Source: Mucilaginibacter sp.
GTDB taxonomy: Bacteria > Bacteroidota > Bacteroidia > Sphingobacteriales > Sphingobacteriaceae
Assembly: GCA_025352225.1 (NCBI GenBank)
Contig: JANXTT010000022.1
Span: 1-39,270 of the forward strand
Length of the DNA stretch: 39,270 nucleotides
Reading direction: 5' to 3'
Shown: piece by piece, positions 31,981 through 39,270 of the stretch
How the letters are laid out: each line of letters begins with the position of its first letter
How positions within the stretch are numbered: position 1 is the stretch's first letter
Program-made: the position numbers and the translations under genes
Notes under the pieces: generated by a model
Told to the model about the DNA's origin: nothing
Seen by the model: the letters and a program-made list of their open reading frames with translations, nothing else
The model's database searches: none

Positions 31981-34035
31981 ATGCAATTTGTATATCCTGC
32001 ATTCTTATTTGGGTTGCTCTCACTAGCTATTCCCATTATTATACACCTATTTCATTTCAGGCGGTATAAAAAGGTGTATTTTTCAAACGTACAGTTCCTG
32101 AAAAATATCCAGCAACAGCAATCATCACGCAAAAATCTAAAAAAGCGAATCATACTATTAACGCGTATGCTGGCTTTGTTTTTTTTAGTACTTGCTTTTG
32201 CTAGGCCCTATATTCCTACCGGTAATGTTACTTATGAAAAGGCTCATTTAGTGAGCATTTTTATAGATAACTCATACTCTATGCAAACCATTAACCGCGA
32301 AGGTACATTGCTGGACGAAGCGCGGAGGCGCGCCAAAGAAATAGCTTCGGGCTATAGTATAAATGATAGGTTTCATTTGCTTACGCAGGATTTTGAAGGT
32401 GGCCATCAAAGGTTGCTTAGCCGCGAAGAATTTAATGACGAGGTGGATAAAATTAAGATCAGCCCGCAGAGCAGAACATTACAACAAATTATTGACCGGC
32501 AGCAAAGCATGTTTAATATGCAAGCCGGAAAAGGCAAGTTGATTTATATATTGTCTGATTTTCAGAAAAATATGTTTACTCAGCATACTATTAAAGCTGA
32601 CCAAGGTGTAAGCATTAACCTGGTGAAGCTCAAATCTACATCACTACCCAATATAGCGGTTGATTCTGCTTGGTTGCTGAGTGCGGTTCATCGCCCGGGT
32701 GATGCAGAAAAACTGGTGGTCCGTTTACATAACTATGCAGATGAGAAGGCAGAAAAGGTTCCACTTAAGCTATTAATCAATGGTGTACAAAAAGCCTTAG
32801 GCAGCTTTACATTAACAGCCAGGGCAGTACAAAACGATACTTTAAGCTTTTCGGGTTTACAAGGAGGGTGGCAACGTGCCGAAATACAGTTGCAGGATAA
32901 TCCGGTAAATTTTGACAATCAATTTTATCTCGCTTTTAAAGTGCAACAACAGATACCCATATTGCTGATAGATGGCGGCATACCCAATAAATATATACAG
33001 GCAGTATTTAATACCGACCAGTTTTTTAAAGTGCAAACGGCAAATAATGGCAATATTGATTATGCTTCAATATCCACATATCCGGTTATCATTTTAAGTG
33101 ATGTCCGGAGTATATCAACCGGATTGGCTCAACAACTTAAAAGTTATGTTAACAATGGAGGTGTTTTGCTGGTTTTTCCGGCTGATGGTGCGGATCTGCC
33201 TAGCTACCGATGGTTATTACAACCTTTGGGTGCCGCATATCCACAAAGCCTTATTGCCGGGAAAACTAAGGTGGTGGTAATTAACATGCAAAGCCAGGTA
33301 TTTAAAAACATATTTGAACAGGTACCGCAAAATCTTGATCTCCCAATGGTTGACAAATATTACCAGCTAAGCCAGGATTTGCACATGCGTAGTGAGAATT
33401 TAATGGAATTAGCGGGTAAAAAGCCCTTTATGGCTATGTATCGTCACGGTAATGGTAAGGTATATATAGCCGCTGTACCGTTAGACGATACTTACAGTAA
33501 TTTGCCACACCATGCACTGTTGGTACCGCTATTATTTAAAATGGCATTATTGAGCAGGCGCTACCAACCACTGTTTTATACAATTGGTCAGGAAGAAATT
33601 GTTGAAACATTACCCCTCAGGTCATCAGACAAACAAATATTAAAGATCCATAAGGGGCAGCAAGCCTTTATTCCGGATATCAGGCAGCAAGAGGGAAGTA
33701 GCATTCTTTACCTGGCTGATCAGGTGCACGGCGCCGGCAACTATGAGTTAAAAAAGCAGGATAGTTTAATTGCTGTTTTTGCATTTAACAATAACCGTAG
33801 TGAATCAGATTTAACTTATCTTGATAATACTGCGCTAAAGGCCCAAATGGGAGATATTGCTGGGTCTGTTGTGCAAACTAATGGCGCATCACTAAAAGAT
33901 ACTATCGTTAAAACAAATATGGGCTTAGAATTATGGAAACTTTGTATAATTTTGACCTTGATTTGTCTGGCAGCCGAAATATTGCTCATTAGGTTTTATA
34001 AGCCTGATAAACAGGTTGTTTTGGCGCAGGTTTAG
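31981..34035 (+). CDS. BatA-domain / VWA-like membrane protein
   Basis: A 684-residue protein. Residues 1-80 are the Aerotolerance-regulator BatA N-terminal domain: a helix (FVYPAFLFGLLSLAIPIIIH), LFHFRRYKKVYFSNVQFLKN, and a second helix ending LAFARPYIP. A von Willebrand A-like domain follows with the MIDAS start FIDNSYSMQT. A glutamine-amidotransferase-like segment comes later (VIILSDVRSISTGLAQQL, then NNGGVLLVFPADG). The C-terminal helix is LWKLCIILTLICLAAEILLI. Family members sit in the inner membrane with a large periplasmic part; function is unknown. It begins a run with the dihydroorotase-like gene, common in Bacteroidota. Confidence 0.88.
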   Translation: MQFVYPAFLFGLLSLAIPIIIHLFHFRRYKKVYFSNVQFLKNIQQQQSSRKNLKKRIILLTRMLALFFLVLAFARPYIPTGNVTYEKAHLVSIFIDNSYSMQTINREGTLLDEARRRAKEIASGYSINDRFHLLTQDFEGGHQRLLSREEFNDEVDKIKISPQSRTLQQIIDRQQSMFNMQAGKGKLIYILSDFQKNMFTQHTIKADQGVSINLVKLKSTSLPNIAVDSAWLLSAVHRPGDAEKLVVRLHNYADEKAEKVPLKLLINGVQKALGSFTLTARAVQNDTLSFSGLQGGWQRAEIQLQDNPVNFDNQFYLAFKVQQQIPILLIDGGIPNKYIQAVFNTDQFFKVQTANNGNIDYASISTYPVIILSDVRSISTGLAQQLKSYVNNGGVLLVFPADGADLPSYRWLLQPLGAAYPQSLIAGKTKVVVINMQSQVFKNIFEQVPQNLDLPMVDKYYQLSQDLHMRSENLMELAGKKPFMAMYRHGNGKVYIAAVPLDDTYSNLPHHALLVPLLFKMALLSRRYQPLFYTIGQEEIVETLPLRSSDKQILKIHKGQQAFIPDIRQQEGSSILYLADQVHGAGNYELKKQDSLIAVFAFNNNRSESDLTYLDNTALKAQMGDIAGSVVQTNGASLKDTIVKTNMGLELWKLCIILTLICLAAEILLIRFYKPDKQVVLAQV

Positions 34036-34066
34036 TCTAAATTTACTCAAGCATAAAGTACAGCTA

Positions 34067-35320
34067 ATGAATTTGCTTATCAAATCTGCTACCATCACCG
34101 ATCCAAATTCACCATTTAACAATCAAACCGTTGATATTTTAATTGAACAAGGCATCATAGTTAAAATTGCTGCTCAAATTAAATCAGATTTTGAAGTGTT
34201 TGATGCATCAGGGAAATCAGTTTCACCGGGTTTCTTCGATCTGAACTGTAATATTGGCGAACTCGGCCTCGAGACAAAGGAAGACCTGCAAACGGGCGCA
34301 AACGCGGCTGCAGCGGGTGGCTTTACCGGGTTAGCCTTAATGCCCAATACCCAGCCCCCGGTGCATTCAAAATCCGAAGTAGAGTTTATACTAAATAAGG
34401 CTAAAAACAAACTTGTAGATATTTACCCGCTTGGTACAATTTCATACAAAGGTGAGGGGAAAGACCTCTCCGAAATGTATGATATGTATAAAAGTGGTGC
34501 AAAAGCGTTTACCGATGGCAAGTATCCGGTGCAGGATGCCGGTTTGATGGAACGGGCTTTATTGTATGCCCAGGGCTTTGATGGGCTGGTGTTCTCCTAC
34601 CCCGAAGATAAAGCCATTGCAGGCAAGGCAAAGGTTCACGAAGGTGTGATTAGTACCATACTAGGGATGAAAGGAATACCCTCACTAGCGGAAGAATTGA
34701 TGATCGCCCGCGACTTATACCTGGCCGAGTATACAGGCTCTAAAATTCATTTCACCACAATATCCACTGCAGAATCAGTTGAGCTGGTGCGGAAAGCCAA
34801 ACAAAAGGGGTTAAAAGTTACCTGCGATGTGGCCGCACATCATTTGATATTAACCGACGAAGCTTTACTGGGCTTTGATTCGTTATACAAGGTTAAACCC
34901 CCGCTACGCACACAACCTGATGCAGACGCTTTAATTGAAGGGTTAAAAGATGGAACCATTGATGCCATTGTAACCCAGCATACCCCGCACGAAGTGGAAT
35001 TTAAAGACGTAGAATTTGAGGTAGCCGAATACGGTATGATAGGCTTGCAAACCACTTTTTCATTAGCTGTTAAAACCGGGCTGCCTATTGAATTATTGAT
35101 AGAGAAATTGGCCATAAACCCAAGGCTCGTTCTTAACGTAGAAGTACCGGCAATTACCGAAAACAGTAAAGCAAACCTGGTGGTATTTGATACCCAACAG
35201 GAATGGATTTACACCAAACAGAATAATCAATCTAAATCATACAATTCACCATTTATTGGCCAGCCATTAAAAGGAAAAGTATTGTTAACCTATAATAATA
35301 ACCAGCTATTTAAAGCATAA
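34067..35320 (+). CDS. Dihydroorotase homologue lacking metal ligands
   Basis: A 417-residue amidohydrolase-fold protein of the PyrC multifunctional-complex type, with TLR-like segments LETKEDLQTGANAAAAGGFT and LALMPNTQP. The metal-binding D-x-H-x-H is DLNCN (residues 58-62). The usual HaED site reads YPED. The AHvS His is Thr in FTTISTAESV. The catalytic TDHaPH is TQHTPH with Gln304. AAHHLILTDEAL keeps its His pair. It is therefore probably not a catalytic dihydroorotase; pseudo-DHOases of this kind can be structural partners of aspartate transcarbamoylase. I start at ATG 34067, since an in-frame TTG at 34016 lies within the upstream gene and adds unrelated residues. It is second in a four-gene run. 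Confidence 0.88.
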   Translation: MNLLIKSATITDPNSPFNNQTVDILIEQGIIVKIAAQIKSDFEVFDASGKSVSPGFFDLNCNIGELGLETKEDLQTGANAAAAGGFTGLALMPNTQPPVHSKSEVEFILNKAKNKLVDIYPLGTISYKGEGKDLSEMYDMYKSGAKAFTDGKYPVQDAGLMERALLYAQGFDGLVFSYPEDKAIAGKAKVHEGVISTILGMKGIPSLAEELMIARDLYLAEYTGSKIHFTTISTAESVELVRKAKQKGLKVTCDVAAHHLILTDEALLGFDSLYKVKPPLRTQPDADALIEGLKDGTIDAIVTQHTPHEVEFKDVEFEVAEYGMIGLQTTFSLAVKTGLPIELLIEKLAINPRLVLNVEVPAITENSKANLVVFDTQQEWIYTKQNNQSKSYNSPFIGQPLKGKVLLTYNNNQLFKA

Positions 35321-35323
35321 ACC

Positions 35324-35998
35324 ATGATGGACCCTAAAATACAAGCATCTATTAAAACCGCGATAGAGCTATTTTCGAAAAGCAATAACCTGGATGCAAA
35401 GCCTATATATAATGACCTCGCCGAGGTTTTTTCATCAGATGCCGATTTTTTGGCTAAACTGGATTTACTTGATGCAGCTTTTGATAAGCACCAGAAAATA
35501 GAACCTTTGAGAGAGGTGTTTTTTGATTTGCTGCTCATGAACTTCTTTAGCGCGGATGTAATTAAGTTGGAAGAAGATTATCTCGAATCGCCGGAGTGGG
35601 AGCAGATAGAAGAAGATACCCTGGACAGGGGTACAGAGTTACTGAACGTACTACTGTACCTTAACGAATGCCAGGACGAAGAAATTGAACCCGACCTGGA
35701 AGACTTTTTAAAAGAGTTTTTGTTGGTTGACGAAGATGAGTTTCAGGATGAGCACCGCATTTATGAAGATATTATTGCCGGCCAGATATTAATGGAAAGC
35801 TCTATTGAAGAAATAGCTAAGGCCGCTAAAAATGTTGACGAAGAATCGGAACTCAAAGAACTGTTTTATCCTATCATGACTTTCTTTTACGATGTGCAGC
35901 CATCAACAGATACCAAAAAGGCAATTGAACAGAACGCCATAGCCAAAGATTATGATATGGCCGTGTATAGCATTTTAGAAACATTTAATCAGGCTTAA
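35324..35998 (+). CDS. Acidic helical protein of unknown function
   Basis: A 224-residue protein I do not recognise. It is predicted all-helical, soluble and strongly acidic, with runs such as KLEEDYLESPEWEQIEEDTL, DEEIEPDLEDFLKEF and LVDEDEFQDE. There is no signal peptide, membrane helix, cysteine or obvious catalytic motif. It starts 3 bp after the dihydroorotase-like stop (ATGs at 35324 and 35327) and is followed 2 bp later by DUF4199, so it belongs to the same transcript. Confidence 0.8.
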   Translation: MMDPKIQASIKTAIELFSKSNNLDAKPIYNDLAEVFSSDADFLAKLDLLDAAFDKHQKIEPLREVFFDLLLMNFFSADVIKLEEDYLESPEWEQIEEDTLDRGTELLNVLLYLNECQDEEIEPDLEDFLKEFLLVDEDEFQDEHRIYEDIIAGQILMESSIEEIAKAAKNVDEESELKELFYPIMTFFYDVQPSTDTKKAIEQNAIAKDYDMAVYSILETFNQA

Positions 35999-36000
35999 GT

Positions 36001-36555
36001 ATGGAATTAAATACACCAAATCCTACAAAAATTGCTACGAAATGGGGTTTTATTAACCTTCTTTTTCAGGTTATTATTACTTATGCTATTCAATTGTTAA
36101 ATATAGATGCCGCAGGCCCAGTTAAATTTATTGCTTACCTCCCTTTGATAGCTTGTTTATTACTAGCTCAAAAAGAGTTTAAAGACGAACAACTTGGAGG
36201 TTACATTACATTTAGCCAGGCTTTTTCTGCAGGATTTAGATTTGCTATTTTTGCCGGGTTATTAGTTGCCGTATTTATGTATCTCTATCTTGCATTCTTA
36301 AACCAAAATTACTTGGTTCAATCTTTCCAAGCAGCGAAAGCTACGATGGCGGAGAAGGGCATGTCTGATGCGGGTATTCAAAAAGCCGAAAACATGACCT
36401 TAAAATGGGGACCTCTCTTTAGTGCGTTTGGAATAGCTATATGGTACGCCATATTTGGGGCTATTGTAAGCCTTGTGGGTGCTGCCATATTTAAAAAAGA
36501 AAAATCTCGTTATGAGGATGATGATACATTACAAGATGTTGATGCCACAGTTTAA
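36001..36555 (+). CDS. DUF4199 membrane protein
   Basis: A 184-residue integral membrane protein with four hydrophobic helices (about residues 16-36, 42-60, 80-102, 140-165) and a charged C-terminal tail ending in an acidic segment. GYITFSQAFSAGFRFAIFAG before the third helix is characteristic of the DUF4199 family. Function unknown. It is the last gene of the BatA-domain run, with a terminator 8 bp after its stop. Confidence 0.87.
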   Translation: MELNTPNPTKIATKWGFINLLFQVIITYAIQLLNIDAAGPVKFIAYLPLIACLLLAQKEFKDEQLGGYITFSQAFSAGFRFAIFAGLLVAVFMYLYLAFLNQNYLVQSFQAAKATMAEKGMSDAGIQKAENMTLKWGPLFSAFGIAIWYAIFGAIVSLVGAAIFKKEKSRYEDDDTLQDVDATV

Positions 36556-36562
36556 GTAATGA

Positions 36563-36606
36563 AAAGTGTCACCGCTCATTAAATTAGCAATGTTCGGTGA
36601 CACTTT
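36563..36606. terminator. Bidirectional terminator between DUF4199 and murA
   Basis: AAAGTGTCACCG (36563-36574) pairs perfectly with CGGTGACACTTT (36595-36606), a 12-bp stem across a 20-nt loop. It lies between the convergent DUF4199 and murA stops and can serve both, although the following U-tracts are short. Confidence 0.8.
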
Positions 36607-36612
36607 ATAAAA

Positions 36613-37917
36613 TCACTTCCTTTTAATATCAGCACCTAAGGCTATCAGGCGTTCGTCAATATGTTGATAGCCACGTTCAATTTGTTCAATATTGTAAATA
36701 GTTGATGTGCCATGTGCGGATAGCGCGGCAATCAATAAAGATACGCCTGCACGTATATCCGGTGATGTCATTTCAATGCCCCTTAACTGCATTTGTTTAT
36801 CTAAACCAATAACCGTAGCCCTGTGCGGGTCGCATAGTATAATCTGGGCGCCCATATCAATCAGTTTATCAACAAAAAACAAACGGCTCTCAAACATTTT
36901 CTGGTGTATTAATACCGAGCCTTTAGCTTGCGTAGCTATCACGAGTACAATGCTCAACAGGTCAGGCGTAAAGCCGGGCCAGGGGGCATCAGCAATGGTC
37001 ATGATAGAGCCATCAATAAAGGTTTCTATCTCATAATGCGCTTGCGCGGGGATGTAAATATCATCGTTCCGACGCTCTAGTTTAATGCCCAGGCGTTTAA
37101 AAACATCGGGTATCATACCCAGTTCATCGTAATGTACATCTTTAATGGTAATCTCAGATCCCGTCATGGCGGCCAGGCCAATAAACGATCCTATCTCAAT
37201 CATATCCGGCAACAGGCGGTGCGTTGTTCCGCCTAGTTCAGTTACACCGTTAATAGTTAGCAGGTTGCTGCCAATACCAGTAATTTTTGCGCCCATGCGG
37301 TTAAGCATTTTGCATAGTTGTTGCAAATAAGGTTCACATGCTGCATTGTAAATGGTGGTAACCCCTTTTGCTAATACAGCGGCCATTACTACGTTAGCCG
37401 TTCCGGTTACCGATGCTTCGTCCAGCAAAATATAAGTACCCCGCAGGTTTGATGCATCTACATTAAAAAAACCTGTTTCGGCATTATAATCAAAACGCGC
37501 GCCTAATTTTTCGAAACCCAAAAAGTGGGTATCTAATCGGCGGCGGCCAATTTTATCGCCCCCTGGTTTAGGTATAGCTGCTTTGCCAAAGCGGGCAAGC
37601 AAGGGTCCAACTATCATGATAGAACCGCGTAAACTACCGCCTTTGGCCTTAAAAACCGGCGAATGGAAAAACTCCAGGTTTATATTTTTTGCTTCGAAGG
37701 TAAAGGTGCCGGGTGCGTTTTTTTGCACAACTACACCCATGTCGCCTAATAATTCTATCAGTTTATTAACATCTACAATATCAGGTATATTGCTTATGGT
37801 TACTTTTTCGGCCGTTAATAAAACAGCGGAAATAACCTGTAACGCTTCGTTTTTTGCACCTTGCGGAGTAATCTCGCCTTTTAATGGCTTGCCACCCTTA
37901 ATTTCAAATGCGCCCAT
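36613..37917 (-). CDS. murA: UDP-N-acetylglucosamine 1-carboxyvinyltransferase with Asp active site
   Basis: Adds enolpyruvate from PEP to UDP-GlcNAc, the first committed step of peptidoglycan synthesis. The 434 residues are full length: FEIKGGKPLKGEITPQGAKN, GSLRGSIMIVGPLLARFGKA, and LPDMIEIGSFIGLAAMTG, with EQIERGYQHIDERLIALGAD at the end. The active-site loop is PKPGGDKIGRRRLDTHF. Asp121 stands where E. coli has Cys115 (codon GAT, 37557-37555). Cys-to-Asp MurA enzymes in Mycobacterium, Chlamydia and Borrelia are active but resistant to fosfomycin, so the same is predicted. It follows the DUF4290 gene by about 125 bp on the same strand. Confidence 0.97.
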   Translation of the reverse strand: MGAFEIKGGKPLKGEITPQGAKNEALQVISAVLLTAEKVTISNIPDIVDVNKLIELLGDMGVVVQKNAPGTFTFEAKNINLEFFHSPVFKAKGGSLRGSIMIVGPLLARFGKAAIPKPGGDKIGRRRLDTHFLGFEKLGARFDYNAETGFFNVDASNLRGTYILLDEASVTGTANVVMAAVLAKGVTTIYNAACEPYLQQLCKMLNRMGAKITGIGSNLLTINGVTELGGTTHRLLPDMIEIGSFIGLAAMTGSEITIKDVHYDELGMIPDVFKRLGIKLERRNDDIYIPAQAHYEIETFIDGSIMTIADAPWPGFTPDLLSIVLVIATQAKGSVLIHQKMFESRLFFVDKLIDMGAQIILCDPHRATVIGLDKQMQLRGIEMTSPDIRAGVSLLIAALSAHGTSTIYNIEQIERGYQHIDERLIALGADIKRK

Positions 37918-38041
37918 TTTTAGTTTTAGTTTTGGTTGATGTTTGGTAATAGATAGATTATTTACAGTTGATAGAAAAAACGATCAACTATAAATGCTGT
38001 TATTTTTTAACCGGAATATACCGGCTATTGATTTCGATAGG

Positions 38042-38767
38042 TTAATATTTCCTTCCGCCGCCACCGCCAGGGCTCCTGCGGTTGTTTTGGTTGTTATTGT
38101 TACGGTTGTTTTGCGTATTGTTGGTGCGCCCGCCGCCACCGCGGTTGTTTTGTGTATTATTGGTGCGCCCGCCGCTGCTACGGCTATCTTTACTCTGAAC
38201 ATTAGCACGATACTCAACCTTGGCAAGGTTTATGTTTTCGTCGAGTTTAAGTTCTCCGCCAGATAGTTCATACAAATGCGATAAGATGGTTTCATCTGTA
38301 ACAGAATCTTTGTTCCATTGTACATAAGCCATTTTCATAAAGTTGGCTATCGCTTGTACCATATGGTTTCTGCGTTCGGGCTCCTGTATGCTTTTTGCCT
38401 TAACTATCATCAGCTCTATGGTTTTTCCATAGTGCTTATATTTTATACGCTGGTGCGGATACTTTAACGGATCGGGTTTAATATGGATCTTTTCCGGGTC
38501 AGGCGGTGGATAAGGAGAGTCAACATCAATCTGGAAATTAGAGATAATGTGTAAATGATCCCATAATTTATGCTTAAAATCGGCAACATCACGCAAATGC
38601 GGGTTTAAAAATCCCATCAGGTCAATAACTACCTGTGCATAGCGGTTGCGTTCTTCTTTAGTGGGTAAAGCAACAATGTACTTTACCATATTTTGCACGT
38701 TGCGGCCATACTCTGTTAAAAGTAGTTTGCTCCGTGTTGAATTATAATCAAATGTTGGATGGTTCAT
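38042..38767 (-). CDS. DUF4290 protein with RGG/Asn-rich tail
   Basis: A 241-residue protein. Residues about 1-190 are the DUF4290 domain, all-helical and found in Bacteroidota (YNSTRSKLLLTEYGRNVQNM, YAQVVIDLMGFLNPHLRDVA, FKHKLWDHLHIISNFQIDVD). The last 50 residues are low-complexity Gly, Arg and Asn, with two copies of a 13-residue unit (GGGGRTNNTQNNR) and a final SPGGGGGRKY. RGG-type tails often bind RNA or phase-separate, but no function is known for this family. It has its own promoter and structured leader and is upstream of murA. Confidence 0.9.
   Translation of the reverse strand: MNHPTFDYNSTRSKLLLTEYGRNVQNMVKYIVALPTKEERNRYAQVVIDLMGFLNPHLRDVADFKHKLWDHLHIISNFQIDVDSPYPPPDPEKIHIKPDPLKYPHQRIKYKHYGKTIELMIVKAKSIQEPERRNHMVQAIANFMKMAYVQWNKDSVTDETILSHLYELSGGELKLDENINLAKVEYRANVQSKDSRSSGGRTNNTQNNRGGGGRTNNTQNNRNNNNQNNRRSPGGGGGRKY
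38103..38175. repeat. 39-bp tandem repeat inside the DUF4290 gene
   Basis: Units beginning CGGTTGTTTTG at 38103 and 38142 are almost identical over 34 bp and 39 bp apart. They encode the repeated 13-residue GGGGRTNNTQNNR tail unit in frame. The length is prone to copy-number change by replication slippage. Confidence 0.75.
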
Positions 38768-38793
38768 ATGAATAAAAAAATGTTTGTTTGTTT

Positions 38794-38852
38794 AGGCTTA
38801 CTTGAGTATTTAATTCCCGACCGGGAATGCTGATATACTTAGGCGTAAGCCT
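38794..38852 (-). promoter_or_regulatory. Long nested hairpin in the DUF4290-murA leader
   Basis: Three collinear stems nest: AGGCTTAC (38794-38801) with GTAAGCCT (38845-38852); TTGAGTAT (38802-38809) with ATACTTAG (38835-38842), including two G-T pairs; and ATTCCCG (38813-38819) with CGGGAAT (38822-38828). A 2-nt bulge and one internal loop separate them. The whole lies inside the predicted 5' leader of the DUF4290 transcript, ending 27 nt before its ATG. It may be a structured mRNA leader or a DNA operator. Confidence 0.6.
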
Positions 38853-38882
38853 TAAAATGATTTTATTGCGATTGCAATACTT

Positions 38883-38914
38883 CAAAGGTAAATAAAAAAA
38901 TGAACGATTTCAAA
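38883..38914 (-). promoter_or_regulatory. Promoter of the DUF4290-murA unit
   Basis: The minus strand has TTTG (38911-38914), a 20-bp spacer, and TACCTTTG (38883-38890), a full match to the Bacteroidota vegetative promoter. Transcription would begin near 38878, giving a leader of about 110 nt that contains the nested hairpin. Confidence 0.7.
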
Positions 38915-38943
38915 TGTAATTAGCACGTCTTATTGAAGCCGAA

Positions 38944-38971
38944 AGTAAAAAGTAAAAAGTAAAAAGTAAAA
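38944..38971. repeat. Four tandem copies of a 7-bp unit
   Basis: AGTAAAA is repeated four times without error. It is a simple-sequence tract in intergenic DNA. No gene overlaps it. Confidence 0.8.
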
Positions 38972-38988
38972 AAAGAGGCCGGGTGTCC

Positions 38989-39012
38989 ATTCTGAGCCTG
39001 TCGAAGAACGGA
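38989..39012. repeat. Dispersed CTGAGCCTGTCGAAG-type motif
   Basis: The sequence CATTCTGAGCCTGTCGAAGA followed by ACGG is, from memory, a motif repeated widely between genes in many bacterial genomes. It occurs once here, so repetition cannot be shown inside the window. The surrounding 39013-39103 holds no gene. Confidence 0.4.
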
Positions 39013-39103
39013 GCGTAGAGGCCCCACCCATCATGCTTTGACCAGCTCAGCAGCCCTTTTTTTAAATCGTACAGTTTGTATTAAATCGCACATTTTTTGA
39101 TGG

Positions 39104-39270
39104 ACATGGGTAAAAATGGGTGTTTTTAAAATAGTATCAAGTAGCTAGTATCAAGTATCAAGTATTTTTTTTAAGAGGGAACATTGGTAAAAATGGGTGT
39201 TTTTAAAATAGTATCAAGTATCAAGTATTTTTTTTAAGAGGGAACATTGGTAAAAATGGGTGTTTTTAAA
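39104..39270. repeat. Right-end array of the 77-bp repeat family
   Basis: Unit 1 (39104-39180) is 77 bp, unit 2 (39181-39243) is 63 bp, and unit 3 starts at 39244 and is cut by the window end. Unit 2 lacks a 14-bp piece of the GTATCAAGTA part. The units share ACAT-GGGT, GGGTGTTTTTAA and the GTATCAAGTA decamers with the left array (1360-1536), but differ in the tail (TTAAGAGGGA in place of CAAAAACAG). Confidence 0.9.

Noticed and set aside
37583..37939. Plus-strand frame opposite the murA start
   Set aside because: Shadow of murA with no independent evidence.
37994..38266. Plus-strand Ala/Val-rich frame opposite the DUF4290 tail
   Set aside because: Its composition is the complement of the Gly/Asn/Arg repeat; not a real membrane protein.
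39104..39270. CRISPR-like repeats at the right end
   Set aside because: The units abut directly and vary in length by internal loss of decamers, unlike repeat-spacer units.
1..39270. A prophage, integrative element or defence island
   Set aside because: Apart from one IS, one broken toxin pair and one small zinc-ribbon gene, all genes are chromosomal housekeeping or phylum-typical; no integrase, attachment site or phage module is visible.

Overview
The window is about 39.3 kb of AT-rich chromosome from a Bacteroidota bacterium, most likely a Sphingobacteriaceae member of the Mucilaginibacter/Pedobacter kind. The evidence is: a Rho protein with a long polar insertion, a DUF4290 protein next to murA, LolA behind a short FtsK, DUF4199, DUF2851 and BatA-type proteins, a mycobacterial-type PyrF, promoters of the TTTG-N20-TAnnTTTG kind, and almost no Shine-Dalgarno sequences. 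Genus is an inference from protein style; no search was run.

Layout. 3-1349 is a complete IS3-family insertion sequence on the minus strand. It abuts a small array of 77-bp repeats (1360-1536) whose close relatives reappear in the same orientation at the far right end (39104-39270). 1722-2238 is a toxin-antitoxin-like pair: a DUF4258 toxin gene broken by one missing base, followed by an intact MqsA/YgiT-type zinc-finger antitoxin. Then come thyA-folA (minus), ispE (plus), a truncated dehydrogenase remnant, a LapA-like membrane protein, and an 800-bp gene-free AT-rich stretch.

6162-19890 is dense housekeeping. Minus-strand groups are tgt-lptF-eamA, polX-like/GT9/sixA, sppA, and pssA-purS. Plus-strand groups are GT2/sigma/rsmG, dprA, and folK-hpt. 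19983-29408 holds rho, pyrF, DUF2851-pspC, an ankyrin protein, and ftsK-lolA-(unknown)-MBL hydrolase. 29483-29734 carries two tRNA-Leu genes behind a well-formed promoter. 29906-31398 has a DUF2147/BNR-repeat pair. An easily missed 59-codon zinc-ribbon gene lies at 31575-31754. 31981-36555 is a four-gene run: BatA-domain protein, dihydroorotase-like protein, an acidic unknown, and DUF4199. 36613-38767 is DUF4290-murA with a structured leader.

The genes cover folate/thymidylate (folA, thyA, folK), pyrimidine (pyrF, pyrC-like), purine (purS), isoprenoid (ispE), cell wall and envelope (murA, lptF, lolA, pssA, sppA), tRNA/rRNA modification (tgt, rsmG), and DNA handling (dprA, ftsK, PolX-like). 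I found no large undescribed system, CRISPR array or prophage. The most interesting signals are enzymes with altered catalytic residues: a PolX with a dead polymerase site and intact PHP domain, a dihydroorotase homologue without its metal ligands, MurA with Asp instead of the catalytic Cys, and a Tgt lacking its zinc cysteines. Also notable are the broken toxin, the small zinc-ribbon protein, the hairpin leader of the DUF4290-murA unit, and the shared repeats at both window ends.
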